This document shows, one piece after another, positions 18,570-27,018 of a DNA stretch of 64,000 nucleotides. A model generated the notes under the pieces. That model did not search any database and was not told the origin of the DNA. It was given only the letters and a program-made list of their open reading frames with translations. Numbering within the stretch: the first letter of the stretch is position 1; each line of letters starts with the position of its first letter. Source of the DNA: Bacteroidota bacterium (GTDB lineage Bacteria; Bacteroidota; Bacteroidia; Chitinophagales; Saprospiraceae); contig JAIUPL010000001.1 in NCBI GenBank assembly GCA_020160935.1, forward strand, positions 124,001-188,000, in the 5' to 3' direction. Made by a program: the position numbers and the translations under genes.

Positions 18570-18962
18570 CTATTGTACCAAAATGATGCGCGCGTCTTCC
18601 ACCACTGGTTTGGGCCGGATGTCGACGAAACGATCAACATGATGTTTGCCGGCTTTTACACTGATTCGGTAAGTGCCGCTTTCCAGTTTGGAGAGGTTCA
18701 GCACGCGGTTGAAACTTGATATTTCTCCCGAGATTTCTTCGGAATAAATTTCCGTCTCTGCCACACGGTTGAACGTCGCGCCATCCTCTTTCATCCGAAC
18801 GCTGAGATAGAGTTTTTTGCCCGTGTTGTTTTCAGCAGCCAATTGTATGCGCAGGTCTTCCGTGGTAGTAATTTTCACTTGAAGATCGGCTGTTTCCTGT
18901 GCCACTGTTTTGGTGATGCCAAGCAGGATAAACAGAAGTAATAATGTCCATGTGTGTTTCAT
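18570..18962 (-). CDS. Small exported protein, unknown function
   Basis: A 130-aa protein with signal peptide (TWTLLLLFILLGITKTVAQ). The mature ~108 aa read as one beta-sandwich: DLQVKITTTEDLRIQLAAEN, KLYLSVRMKEDG, LNLSKLESGTYRISVKAG and a final EDARIILVQ strand. The 'leG.Y.i.v..g' turn resembles the domain found in T9SS tails and DUF3244-type proteins, but here it is the whole protein and lacks the sorting motif. It is divergent from the LysR gene with a 153-bp shared control region, so regulation by that protein is plausible. Confidence 0.55.
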   Translation of the reverse strand: MKHTWTLLLLFILLGITKTVAQETADLQVKITTTEDLRIQLAAENNTGKKLYLSVRMKEDGATFNRVAETEIYSEEISGEISSFNRVLNLSKLESGTYRISVKAGKHHVDRFVDIRPKPVVEDARIILVQ

Positions 18963-19065
18963 CGCAGTGATAATTTTAATTGTAACAAAAAGGGTGTTGC
19001 TTGAAATGACAGGACAAAAGTGTGGGAAGCCATTGATACTTGAAAATGCTAATATTTTATAGATT

Positions 19066-19082
19066 TATGCTGAAAAAGCATA
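19066..19082. promoter_or_regulatory. Candidate LysR operator
   Basis: TATGCTGAAAAAGCATA is a dyad containing an exact T-N11-A motif, the usual LysR-type recognition pattern. It lies 34 nt upstream of the LysR start in the shared region with the divergent exported-protein gene. The placement suits autoregulation. Confidence 0.5.
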
Positions 19083-19115
19083 GCAAAAACCAGCCTGAAC
19101 GGGAACTTTTTACGC

Positions 19116-20018
19116 ATGGAAATTCGACAGATCAAATACTTTCTCGGGGTGGCAGAAACCCTTAATTTCTCCAAAGCCGCTGTCAACCTGAACATTGTGC
19201 AGCCGGCGCTCAGCCGCCAGATTCAGCAACTGGAGCAGGAACTGGGCGTGGTGTTGTTCGAACGGAATAACCGCAACGTGCTGCTTACCCCTGCAGGAGC
19301 CTATCTGCGCGACGAAATGATCAAACTGGACAAGCATTTCAAGGATGCGCTGAACCATGCTGTTTCTATTCAAAACGGTTATGTAGGTACGCTTCGGATC
19401 GGGTATCCTGGCTCGGCATTGTATTCCATTTTGCCGGAAGCACTTTGTTTGCTTCAGCAAAAACTGCCGCTGCTGGACAGTGTTTTGTCCGAAATGGCGG
19501 AAGCCAAGGTGCTGGAAACCATCGTCAACGGCCATATCGACGTTTGTTTTTCCCGGGAGGAAATTTATGATCATCCGAATGTGTGCCAGCGCAAGTTGTT
19601 TTCCGAACAACTTGCGCTGGTGGTACCCGAACAGCACCCGCTGACCAAGGAAAATTTCATATCGGTGGCACAATGTCGGGAAGACGGGTTTATTCTTCCG
19701 TACCTGGCCGACTGGCAGATGTATCGCCAACTTATTTACGGCATGTTTAATCGCGCAGGTTTTGTACCTCGTATTGCATATGAATCCAATTTTGGAGGCA
19801 CCATCATGCGGCTGGTGGAGAAAAACCTGGGCGTTTCCATTTTACCGCTTAGTTATCGCATGGGCAGTTCGCTCAAGGTGCGCTTTATTCCTTTGAAAAC
19901 GGAAACGACGCTGTACCTGGTTTGGCGAACAGACGATCATAGCCCCATTTTACGCAACTTTCTCGATTTGTGCGATGAAGCGGCGAGGGGGCTGGATCTG
20001 GATTTTGAATGCGGATGA
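19116..20018 (+). CDS. LysR-family transcriptional regulator
   Basis: A 300-aa regulator. Residues 1-60 hold the winged helix-turn-helix (MEIRQIKYFLGVAETLNFSK, LNIVQPALSRQIQQLEQELG, LFERNNRNVLLTPAG), followed by the linker helix. A two-lobed periplasmic-binding-like effector domain spans about 90-295 (GTLRIGYPGSALYSILP, HIDVCFSREE, ALVVPEQHPL). The effector-domain wording is closest to the BenM/CbbR-like group, but the inducer cannot be read from sequence. It ends 10 bp from the convergent DUF2911 gene. The dyad at 19066-19082 is a likely binding site. Confidence 0.9.
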   Translation: MEIRQIKYFLGVAETLNFSKAAVNLNIVQPALSRQIQQLEQELGVVLFERNNRNVLLTPAGAYLRDEMIKLDKHFKDALNHAVSIQNGYVGTLRIGYPGSALYSILPEALCLLQQKLPLLDSVLSEMAEAKVLETIVNGHIDVCFSREEIYDHPNVCQRKLFSEQLALVVPEQHPLTKENFISVAQCREDGFILPYLADWQMYRQLIYGMFNRAGFVPRIAYESNFGGTIMRLVEKNLGVSILPLSYRMGSSLKVRFIPLKTETTLYLVWRTDDHSPILRNFLDLCDEAARGLDLDFECG

Positions 20019-20028
20019 GCGGGCGCCG

Positions 20029-21150
20029 TCAATCAATTGTTTTGCCCTGCTCCAGTTTCTCCACACAGCGCTGCAAGAAATCTTTGTTTTGTGCATCCGG
20101 CGCTTGTTCCACGGCCATTTTCGCGTGTTTCAATGCCGATTTCGTGTCGCCCAGTGCGCTGTAACCGCGCATCATGCCAGCATTGGTAGGCCAGGCGCCC
20201 TGGTATTTTTTGTAGTTCTTTTCAAAAACGGCGAATGCCTCCTTGTTCTTTTTCTGCCCCAGCAATTGCCGGCCGTAGCCGTGAATTTCAGTAACGCTGC
20301 CATTTTCCAGCGCTTTTTCCATGATAGCATCCGCTTCGGCGCCTTTGCCCTGTTTTTGCAAAATAGCAGCCTTGGTAGAAAGCGCCCTGAATGTGCTGCT
20401 GCCGCCCAGTTGCGGGTCGGTGGCTGCGTTGATCCATTGCAGCGCCTGGTCGAGGTTGACGTTGTTGCTGGAGCACCACAGCGCGGCCTGTTCGAGGCTG
20501 GGCGGGTCAAAACCCAGGGCTCCGCTCATTTGTGTACGGATGTATTCCAGGGTATTGTTCATGGCATCCACTTCTACGGTAAAGGGAATTTTCCAGCGCT
20601 CCCATTCCAGGGCAATTTCAACGGATTTTTCGGTCTGGTTGTAGAAATTGTAGGTCAACCTTTCGACGAGTTGGGGCTGGTTTTTTTGCTGAACAGTAAC
20701 AACATGCAGCACATCGAGGTCGCTGCGGTAGAAATAACTGCCCCATCCTTCGGTATTTTTATTAAAAATCAGCACGCAGGAATCGGGGTACAGGGCTATA
20801 AAAAATCCGTATTTGCCGGCAGCCAGTTTTTTCCCGTTGATCATCACATCAGTAGAAAAGGAAATAACCGTGCTTTCATCGGCGCCGGCGCGCCAGGGCG
20901 ATTTCACTTCGGAGCCATACCCCAGCACGTCGTATCCGTAGTAGGCCACCGGTGTTCCCCATATTTTCCCTTCGCGCCCCTTGACGCCGGGTGCATTCCA
21001 GGTGATGTCGATATCGGTCACGTTCAGGCGCCTGCCGGTTTGGCAGTGCAGGTTGGTGTTTTGAGGAAGGTGTAAAGCCTGGGCCTGCAAGGAAGTCATA
21101 ACCGTCAGGCTGAGTAGTAAAAGGGCAAAATGATGGTAGGAATTTTTCAT
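20029..21150 (-). CDS. DUF2911 domain protein with TPR-like tail
   Basis: A 373-aa exported protein. After the signal peptide (LLLLSLTVMTSLQAQA), residues about 30-190 match the DUF2911 pattern common in Bacteroidota: ITWNAPGVKGREGKIWG, VAYYGYDVLGYG, WRAGADESTVISFSTDVMING, LAAGKYGFFIALYPDSCVLIFNK and GSYFYRSDLDVL. Residues 240-365 are helical repeats of TPR character, including WPTNAGMMRGYSALGDTKSALKHAKMAVEQAPD. The role is unknown; the family is periplasmic. Upstream (21247-21256) is a run of ten G. Confidence 0.82.
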   Translation of the reverse strand: MKNSYHHFALLLLSLTVMTSLQAQALHLPQNTNLHCQTGRRLNVTDIDITWNAPGVKGREGKIWGTPVAYYGYDVLGYGSEVKSPWRAGADESTVISFSTDVMINGKKLAAGKYGFFIALYPDSCVLIFNKNTEGWGSYFYRSDLDVLHVVTVQQKNQPQLVERLTYNFYNQTEKSVEIALEWERWKIPFTVEVDAMNNTLEYIRTQMSGALGFDPPSLEQAALWCSSNNVNLDQALQWINAATDPQLGGSSTFRALSTKAAILQKQGKGAEADAIMEKALENGSVTEIHGYGRQLLGQKKNKEAFAVFEKNYKKYQGAWPTNAGMMRGYSALGDTKSALKHAKMAVEQAPDAQNKDFLQRCVEKLEQGKTID

Positions 21151-21246
21151 GGCTGGGAAGTGAGTAGGTTGGAAATGCTGACAAGATGCTGCATTGCATC
21201 AAATAGTTGGAGTTTTTTGGATAAACGTCTGCAAAATGGAAGGATT

Positions 21247-21256
21247 GGGGGGGGGG
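21247..21256. repeat. G10 homopolymer between divergent genes
   Basis: Ten consecutive G on the plus strand lie in the 250-bp region between the DUF2911 gene and the divergent 297-aa protein gene. Such tracts are prone to slippage. At this position a change in length would alter spacing of promoter elements rather than a reading frame. Confidence 0.6.
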
Positions 21257-21400
21257 CTGAATGCTTACACATGCTAAGAGCGCGTTTTCATTTCATACAA
21301 GTTTAATTCCCCATTTCCGTTTGGATTGCCGATTTTTGATTTCCCCTTCAGGTAAGCAAGCCAACCGCCTGTCGGAAATACCAATCAAAATCAGACATCC

Positions 21401-22294
21401 ATGAAATATCTGCTCTTCCTTCTTGTGTCCTTTGGATACCTCCACGCCGCAACTGCCCAGCGCCTGGAGCACCACGACCTGCTGCTGTTTTCCCTGTCGC
21501 AAAATGCAGACAGCACCTGGTCATTGGCTGCGCCGCGTTTCCTGACCCAATTCAATCCCCGCGGCTACAACAACCAGCCCAACTTCTTCTCCGACAATGA
21601 GTTGTATGTAGTATCCCAATCGCTGGGCGATACCACACAAACGGATATTCTATCGCTCGATCTGGCGGCACAGGCCTTTACAAAAGTGACGGCTACGCCG
21701 CTTACATCCGAATATTCGCCCACGCTTATGCCTGGTGGCAGCCGTTTCTCGTGCGTGCGGGTGGAGGAAGACGGCGCGCAGCGCCTTTGGTCGTTTCCGA
21801 TCAATCGTTCCGACAATGGCCGTCCAGAGTTCCCACTTGTGTATGGCGTCGGCTACCATTGCTGGCTGCGCGATACGCTGGCGGCATTTTTTATCGTCGG
21901 AGAAAATGGCGCACCACACACGCTGCAGGTGGCGGGACTGCGCGGCCAAAAGTTGCAGCGTATTGCCGCCGACATCGGCCGTTGCTTGCTGCGCACGCCG
22001 CGTGGGCAACTGGCATTTGTGTCCAAAACCACCGATCAAATCTGGTTTCTCAAAACATGGGATCCCGCCACCGGAAAACAGGACATCGTGCTTAGGATAC
22101 CACCCGGCGTCGAGGATTTTGCGCTGTTGCCCGATGGTACTTACCTGATGGGCAACGGGGCTCGCTTGTACCAATACAAACCCGGCCTGCAAACGGAATG
22201 GAAAGAAATTGCCAGCCTGGAGCCGTATGGCGTTCGAAAGATCACGCGTTTGACCGTGTCGAAAAACCGGAAACTGGTTATTGTAGTGGAATAG
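21401..22294 (+). CDS. Exported PD40/TolB-like propeller protein
   Basis: A 297-aa protein with signal peptide (KYLLFLLVSFGYLHAATAQ). The mature region has repeats of the PD40/WD40-like type seen in TolB-C and in OmpA-linked propellers of Bacteroidota: YNNQPNFFSDNELYVVSQ, DILSLDLAAQAFTKVT and EYSPTLMPGGSRFSCVRVE. These form a partial or small propeller. No catalytic residues are seen. Its stop codon abuts that of the convergent Rrf2 gene with no spacer. Confidence 0.7.
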   Translation: MKYLLFLLVSFGYLHAATAQRLEHHDLLLFSLSQNADSTWSLAAPRFLTQFNPRGYNNQPNFFSDNELYVVSQSLGDTTQTDILSLDLAAQAFTKVTATPLTSEYSPTLMPGGSRFSCVRVEEDGAQRLWSFPINRSDNGRPEFPLVYGVGYHCWLRDTLAAFFIVGENGAPHTLQVAGLRGQKLQRIAADIGRCLLRTPRGQLAFVSKTTDQIWFLKTWDPATGKQDIVLRIPPGVEDFALLPDGTYLMGNGARLYQYKPGLQTEWKEIASLEPYGVRKITRLTVSKNRKLVIVVE

Positions 22295-22732
22295 TCAGGC
22301 TTTGAGTCGCAAATGCCGCTCCAGTGTTTGAGTACCCAGATCATCCAGTGTAGTGGTTTCAAATTCCGTTTGCAGGCTTTCACGCAGTGCTGTCCAGAAA
22401 ACGTGCATGGGACATGGTTGTCGCTCTCCGCAACCCGGAAGCCCAAGCAGGCAGTTTTGGAAAAAATCGTCGCCTTCCAGTGCTTTTACTACAGTTGCCA
22501 GCGTAATCTGGTCGGGTGGCACCAAAAAACCGATACCGCCATTGGGGCCTCTGTACGACTGAAGCAACCCGCGTTGGGTCAAACCCTGCAGGATTTTGGT
22601 CAAAAAATGAAAAGAAATGTCCAGTTCCTGCGACATAACACGAATATTGAAGTACCCCGTATCACTTTTGTGCGCAGCCATGTACATCAGCGCACGCAAT
22701 CCGTATTCGCCCAATCTGGAAATTACACGCAT
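22295..22732 (-). CDS. Rrf2-family Fe-S regulator (NsrR/IscR-like)
   Basis: A 145-aa winged-helix regulator. The helix-turn-helix covers about 10-60 (YGLRALMYMA, ISFHFLTKILQGLTQRGLL), with the wing RGPNGGIGFL. Three cysteines C94, C101 and C107 (NCLLGLPGCGERQPC) are placed like the [2Fe-2S] ligands of IscR and NsrR. The frame extends 15 codons upstream, but MRVISRLGEYGLRALMY at 22732 is the family start and fits the promoter at 22752-22759. Its divergent neighbour is the iron-sulfur repair protein Ric, a classic NsrR target, so nitric-oxide sensing is the likely role. This is an inference from context. Confidence 0.85.
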   Translation of the reverse strand: MRVISRLGEYGLRALMYMAAHKSDTGYFNIRVMSQELDISFHFLTKILQGLTQRGLLQSYRGPNGGIGFLVPPDQITLATVVKALEGDDFFQNCLLGLPGCGERQPCPMHVFWTALRESLQTEFETTTLDDLGTQTLERHLRLKA

Positions 22733-22751
22733 TTTAAGAGTTTTTTGTCTG

Positions 22752-22759
22752 CAAAGATA
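22752..22759 (-). promoter_or_regulatory. -7 box of the Rrf2 gene
   Basis: Minus-strand TATCTTTG, an exact TAnnTTTG, lies 19 nt before the ATG. The leader begins CAGACAAAAAACTCTT, nearly the same as the start of the divergent ric leader. Confidence 0.6.
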
Positions 22760-22794
22760 CATGGCAAAACCGCCCATTGTCAGAAATAAGTAAA

Positions 22795-22839
22795 AGTGTT
22801 TTTATATTTAAGATAAAACACTCTTAAATATTAATTTTG
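22795..22839 (+). promoter_or_regulatory. ric promoter with Rrf2 operator candidate
   Basis: The dyad AGTGTTTT-N12-AAAACACT (22795-22822) ends 9 bp before the exact -7 box TAATTTTG (22832-22839), covering the expected -33 position. A repressor bound there would block ric. The text after the box, CACAGACAAAACGCTCTT, echoes the Rrf2 leader and may be a second site. Confidence 0.55.
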
Positions 22840-22900
22840 CACAGACAAAACGCTCTTGCAGTTATTTTTTCGTGAACATTACCAAAATGTACTTGCAGTT

Positions 22901-23662
22901 ATGACCATTTCTCAAGAAAGTACCTACCCGCTTCCCATAGCAGAAAAACCGCTCACCATTGCCGAAATGGTGGTGGCTGATTATCGCAAGGCAGAGGTGT
23001 TTCGCCAATATGGGATCGACTATTGTTGCGGTGGCAAAAAGCCCCTGGAAGAAGTCTGCCTGAAAAAAAATATTGACCCGGCTGCCGTGTGGCAGGCCCT
23101 TCAAAACCTGGACAAACAGGCTGAAAACCTGGAAGAAACCTGGACGGACATGCCGCTCCAGGGACTCACAGCGCACATCGTCGGCACCCATCACCAGTAT
23201 GTGCTACAGGCTTTGCCTATGTTGAACGAGCTCACCACCAAGGTAGCACGGGTGCATGGGGAGCGGCACCCAGAATTGATTGAAATAGCCCGGCATTTTT
23301 TCAACATATCGCAGGAACTTCAAATGCACATGCAAAAGGAGGAAAATATCCTTTTCCCGTTCATCGAAAAAATGGCAGCAGCATGGCAGGAAGAACGCCC
23401 GCTGCCACCAGCCATGTTCGGATCTGTGTCCAATCCTATTCGCATGATGGAGTCGGAGCATGAATCGGCGGGAAATGAGATGGAAATCATTCGCCAATTA
23501 AGCGACCATTTTACACCTCCTGCAGAAGCATGTACTTCGTACAGGGTGCTTTTTGCCAAACTGGAAGAATTCGAACGTGATTTGCACCGGCATGTTCACC
23601 TGGAAAACAACATTCTGTTCCCGCGTGCGCTCCAACTCGAACAACAACTGCATCAAGCGTGA
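22901..23662 (+). CDS. ric: Iron-sulfur cluster repair di-iron protein
   Basis: Ric (YtfE/ScdA) restores Fe-S clusters damaged by nitric oxide or peroxide. In the 253-aa protein, residues 15-70 are the ScdA-N domain with vicinal cysteines C42-C43 (FRQYGIDYCCGGKKPLEE). Residues 85-250 form the hemerythrin-like four-helix bundle with the iron-ligand pattern HIVGTHHQYV, MHMQKEENILFPFIE, MESEHESAGNEM and HRHVHLENNILFPRAL. The ATG at 22901 is preferred; an in-frame TTG at 22856 would add 15 non-family residues. It overlaps the next gene by GTGA, so the two are translationally coupled. Confidence 0.95.
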   Translation: MTISQESTYPLPIAEKPLTIAEMVVADYRKAEVFRQYGIDYCCGGKKPLEEVCLKKNIDPAAVWQALQNLDKQAENLEETWTDMPLQGLTAHIVGTHHQYVLQALPMLNELTTKVARVHGERHPELIEIARHFFNISQELQMHMQKEENILFPFIEKMAAAWQEERPLPPAMFGSVSNPIRMMESEHESAGNEMEIIRQLSDHFTPPAEACTSYRVLFAKLEEFERDLHRHVHLENNILFPRALQLEQQLHQA

Positions 23663-24144
23663 GCATCTGGTATTTCTTATCGGTGTGGCTGCATGTTATT
23701 CTGGCAGCCTTCTGGATCGGGGGAATGTTGTTTTTGCCCCTGGTAATCCTGCCGGGCATACGCAACCATCCCGATCGGATCCGGATTTTATACGATACAG
23801 GCATTCGATTTCGGTTTTTTGGCTGGATTGTGTTGGCCGGGCTACTTGTCACAGGCCTGCTGAATGCCCGCCTTCGGGGATTTACCTTGAACGCGGATTT
23901 CTTCAGCGTCAGCAATTATGGACGGCTGGTAGCCTGGAAAATCGGCATTTTTACGCTGATTCTGCTGCTCAGCGGCGCTCACGACTGGGTGTTCGGTAAC
24001 AAGGCACTGGAAGAAATGCAGGAAGCCGCTGATCAGCGCCTGCGTCTGATGGCACGCTGGTCGGGCCGCATAAATTTGCTGCTGGGATGTATGATGGCAT
24101 TTTTAGGGCTGTTATTGTCGAGGGGAGGGCAGTTGCCGGGATAA
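23659..24144 (+). CDS. CopD-like four-helix membrane protein
   Basis: A 161-aa integral membrane protein with four hydrophobic segments (about 4-34, 50-74, 90-110 and 135-157). The first helix (WLHVILAAFWIGGMLFLPL) has the histidine/W-x-GG signature of the CopD/DUF4149 superfamily, which includes copper-export and heme-carrying membrane proteins. It starts with GTG inside the ric stop codon (GTGA), so it is translated with ric and is probably part of the same stress response. The exact activity is unknown. Confidence 0.75.
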   Translation: MSIWYFLSVWLHVILAAFWIGGMLFLPLVILPGIRNHPDRIRILYDTGIRFRFFGWIVLAGLLVTGLLNARLRGFTLNADFFSVSNYGRLVAWKIGIFTLILLLSGAHDWVFGNKALEEMQEAADQRLRLMARWSGRINLLLGCMMAFLGLLLSRGGQLPG

Positions 24145-24173
24145 GCATTTTGCGTCGTAGAAGACTCCGGGTT

Positions 24174-24920
24174 TCAGGGCGTCACCTGTTCGCTCGTCAT
24201 CCCGAAACGCCGTTCCCTGCGCTGATAACTCAACACCGCCTCAAACAATTCTTTTTTCCCGAAATCGGGCCAGAAAACGGGTGTAAAATACAGTTCCGCA
24301 TAAGCGATTTGCCAAAGCAGGAAGTTGGAAATACGCGTTTCTCCGCTGGTACGAATGAGTAGTTCCGGATCGGGGATACCACGCGTACTCAAAGCGCTTT
24401 CGAACACCGTTTCATTGATGTCGGCCGGATTCAGGTCGCCGTTTTTTGCCTGTTCGGCCAGCAATCGGGCGGCGCGCAGGATTTCCCATTTGGCCGAATA
24501 ATTGAGCGCCAGCACCAGTGTGATGCGGGTGTTGTTTTTGGTATCTTCCATACCATCGTACAAGGCCTTTCGGCTGGCAGCGGGCAGGGCGTCGATATCG
24601 CCAATGGCCATGAGGCGCACACCGTTTTTATTGAGGTCGCGGATTTCACCTTTGATGGTTTCCACCAGCAAGGTCATCAAAGCGGTCACTTCTGCCGGCG
24701 GGCGGTTCCAGTTTTCAGTGCTGAAAGCATACAGCGTGAGGTATTTCACTCCAATTTCAGAAGCGGCTTCCGTCACTTCCCGCACGCTTTTTACGCCGCT
24801 GCGATGCCCCAGCACACGGGGCATCCCTTTTTGCTTGGCCCATCGGCCGTTGCCATCCATGATGATGGCGATGTGGCTGGGCACTTTTTCGGGCAGGATT
24901 TGCGACTTCAGGTCAGTCAT
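24174..24920 (-). CDS. uppS: Isoprenyl transferase (undecaprenyl diphosphate synthase)
   Basis: Cis-prenyltransferase that makes the C55 lipid carrier for cell-wall and O-antigen precursors. The 248-aa protein contains IAIIMDGNGRWAK (catalytic Asp and phosphate loop), GHRSGVKSVRE, LTLYAFSTENWNRP, the C-terminal LLIRTSGETRISNFLLWQIAYAELYF and WPDFG. The ATG at 24920 (MTDLKSQ) is preferred over the frame-open position 24953. The gene is usually followed by bamA in Bacteroidota, but here the next gene downstream is convergent. Confidence 0.95.
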   Translation of the reverse strand: MTDLKSQILPEKVPSHIAIIMDGNGRWAKQKGMPRVLGHRSGVKSVREVTEAASEIGVKYLTLYAFSTENWNRPPAEVTALMTLLVETIKGEIRDLNKNGVRLMAIGDIDALPAASRKALYDGMEDTKNNTRITLVLALNYSAKWEILRAARLLAEQAKNGDLNPADINETVFESALSTRGIPDPELLIRTSGETRISNFLLWQIAYAELYFTPVFWPDFGKKELFEAVLSYQRRERRFGMTSEQVTP

Positions 24921-24980
24921 GGCGGCAGGTTGCTGTTGAAAGGTTAGAAGCAAACAAGGGGCAGGCGTTTAAACGGGTCA

Positions 24981-24988
24981 CAAATGTA
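24981..24988 (-). promoter_or_regulatory. uppS -7 box
   Basis: Minus-strand TACATTTG, an exact TAnnTTTG, lies 60 nt upstream of the chosen ATG. Confidence 0.45.
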
Positions 24989-25125
24989 TTTCAAAATGAG
25001 TTTTTTCAGCAGGAAATCCCGCATGCACAGGGATTTTATCCAATACCGGATTTTTTTCCTGTAATTTTTTAAAAAATTCAAACCTTCGCGACGGGCTTTT
25101 TTACAACACCGCAACTATATTTCAG

Positions 25126-26331
25126 ATGCATTCACTTCTCCGCAAAGCATACAACGAGGCTTTTACGCCTGAAAAATACCAGCGTTTCCTGCACACGATT
25201 AATACGGCAGTGGGTGAGGCTGTAACGTTCAGGGTGGCAGAAACGCCGATTTTTGTGCCAAAATCATTGAAAAATCAACTCTTACAAGGTGTTGAGGATA
25301 TTTGTGCCGTACTCCAGCAATCAGATTTCAAACAGCGGAGCGAAGCAGCACTTCCCGCTCACCTGCGCGTACCGGGAGAAGACGATCACACTATTTTTCT
25401 GCAACTGGACTTCGGTATCTGCCGCGCCTCCGATGGCAGCCTGACGCCGCAACTGATCGAGATGCAGGGCTTCCCTTCCCTGTATTTTTTCCAGCAATTG
25501 CTGGCCGATTCGTACCGCCAGCATTTTGATACCATTCCGGCCGACTGGCACTATTTGTTCGGCGGACTGGATGCTGACGCTTATACTTCCATGCTGCGCG
25601 ATGTAATCGTAGGAAATTCAAAACCCGAAAACGTCATCCTGCTGGAAGTAGAGCCGGAAAAACAGAATACGCGCATCGACTTCTGGGCCAGCCAGAAAAG
25701 TCTGGGTATCAAGGTGTTGTGCCTGTCAAAACTAAAACGCGAAGGTCGTGACCTGTACTACCTCGATGACAGCGGCCGCCGTATCGGGGTGGAACGCATT
25801 TACAACCGCATCATTTTTGATGAACTGGAAAAACGCAGCGATCTGCCCCGTGAATGGGATATGACCACCGAGGTGAATGCCGAATGGGTGGGGCACCCCA
25901 ACTGGTTTTTCCGCATTTCGAAGCACACGCTGCCGTTCATGAAAAGCGATTTTGTGCCACAAACGCTTTTTGTCAATGAACTCAAAAGTATTCCCGACGA
26001 CCTGCAAAACTGGGTGCTTAAACCCCTGTTTTCCTTCTCGGGCCAGGGCGTAAAAATCAATATAACCCGGGAAGACGTGGAGTCGGTCGACGATCCGTCC
26101 AACTTTATTCTCCAACGTAAGGTAGATTATGTGGCCGCCGTAGATACTTCCGACCCGGAAGAACCATCCAAATGCGAAATCCGGATGATGATTCTCTGGA
26201 AAAAAGGCTGGGACAAACCGCGCCTCGTCAACAACCTCGTGCGCATGAGCAAAGGCGAAATGGTAGGTGTGCGCTACAACAAAGGCAAGGAATGGGTAGG
26301 GGCGAGTGTGGGATTTTTTGAGCCGGATTAG
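25126..26331 (+). CDS. Conserved 401-aa protein, possible ATP-grasp fold
   Basis: A soluble 401-aa protein with no signal peptide. The N-terminal half has FLQLDFGICRASDGSLTPQLIEMQGFPSLYFFQQLL. The C-terminal part (NWVLKPLFSFSGQGVKINITREDV, NFILQRKVDY, CEIRMMILWKKG, NNLVRMSKGEMVGVRYNKG) has the order of ATP-grasp ligases: a lysine followed by a glycine-rich loop, a gap, then acidic and asparagine residues for Mg-ATP. A peptide- or amide-bond ligase is possible, but substrate and partners are unknown. Its stop codon abuts the convergent hydrolase gene. Confidence 0.55.
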   Translation: MHSLLRKAYNEAFTPEKYQRFLHTINTAVGEAVTFRVAETPIFVPKSLKNQLLQGVEDICAVLQQSDFKQRSEAALPAHLRVPGEDDHTIFLQLDFGICRASDGSLTPQLIEMQGFPSLYFFQQLLADSYRQHFDTIPADWHYLFGGLDADAYTSMLRDVIVGNSKPENVILLEVEPEKQNTRIDFWASQKSLGIKVLCLSKLKREGRDLYYLDDSGRRIGVERIYNRIIFDELEKRSDLPREWDMTTEVNAEWVGHPNWFFRISKHTLPFMKSDFVPQTLFVNELKSIPDDLQNWVLKPLFSFSGQGVKINITREDVESVDDPSNFILQRKVDYVAAVDTSDPEEPSKCEIRMMILWKKGWDKPRLVNNLVRMSKGEMVGVRYNKGKEWVGASVGFFEPD

Positions 26332-26964
26332 TCACAGCATTCGCCTGAGTATTTCGTTCAATTCCGCTGCTTGATCGAGACACATCAAATGCCCTCCATT
26401 TTCAATAATGTGGTCGCAACGCACAAACCTCAAGGGCAAAACCCTGTCACCCGTACCGTGTATGTGAAAAGAGTTAGCAGGGAGCCATTCGTTTCTCCAT
26501 GCGACAATTCGGTCTATTGCCCAGGACAGAAAAGCGGGGTCTGTATCTTCCAAAATCTGTTTCAGCAATTTGCGGCTAAAAGAAGTATTTGCGCCAAACA
26601 GCCAGTTTGTAGCGGAGTTAGAATATTTAAGCAAAGAAACCGGTACTATTTTGTGCAGCCGCAAGAAGCCGATCCACCGGAAATAAAAAGGAATTTCATG
26701 CCACGTTTTTGCTGTAGACAGCAAAATCAGTTTTGAGGTTTTTATCTGTTTAGCGACTTCAATGGCCACCATTCCGCCAAAGGAGAGACCAATAAATATC
26801 GGGTTCTCTGCTTCTATCTGTTCCCGCAATCTGGCCGCATAGGCTGCTATGGTTTCATCGGTTTTCGGTGTTACCCACCTTACAAAAACATGCTCATGCC
26901 CGGAAATATCCAAGTATTGAAACACCCGCTCGTCTGCGCCCAATCCGCTAAAAAGATAGATCAT
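26332..26964 (-). CDS. Alpha/beta hydrolase
   Basis: A compact 210-aa protein of the alpha/beta hydrolase fold without export signal. The nucleophile elbow is GLSFGG (about 57-62), preceded by the strand MIYLFSGLGADERVF with the oxyanion region. The final histidine is in ENGGHLMCLDQA, and the acid is probably D173 in HIHGTGDRVLP. The lid region (residues 85-150) is helical. Esterase or thioesterase activity is likely; the substrate cannot be told. Confidence 0.8.
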   Translation of the reverse strand: MIYLFSGLGADERVFQYLDISGHEHVFVRWVTPKTDETIAAYAARLREQIEAENPIFIGLSFGGMVAIEVAKQIKTSKLILLSTAKTWHEIPFYFRWIGFLRLHKIVPVSLLKYSNSATNWLFGANTSFSRKLLKQILEDTDPAFLSWAIDRIVAWRNEWLPANSFHIHGTGDRVLPLRFVRCDHIIENGGHLMCLDQAAELNEILRRML

Positions 26965-26983
26965 AATTCCTTTCTTTACCGAC

Positions 26984-27018
26984 TGAAGACTGACGACTGT
27001 TGACTGACGACTGTCGAC
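26984..27018. repeat. Heptamer array directly after the uvrB stop
   Basis: Read on the minus strand from the base after uvrB TAA: GTCGACA, GTCGTCA, GTCAACA, GTCGTCA, GTCTTCA. These are five uninterrupted 7-mers of the form GTCnnCA. No complementary arm is present, so this is a one-armed member of the family. Confidence 0.8.
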
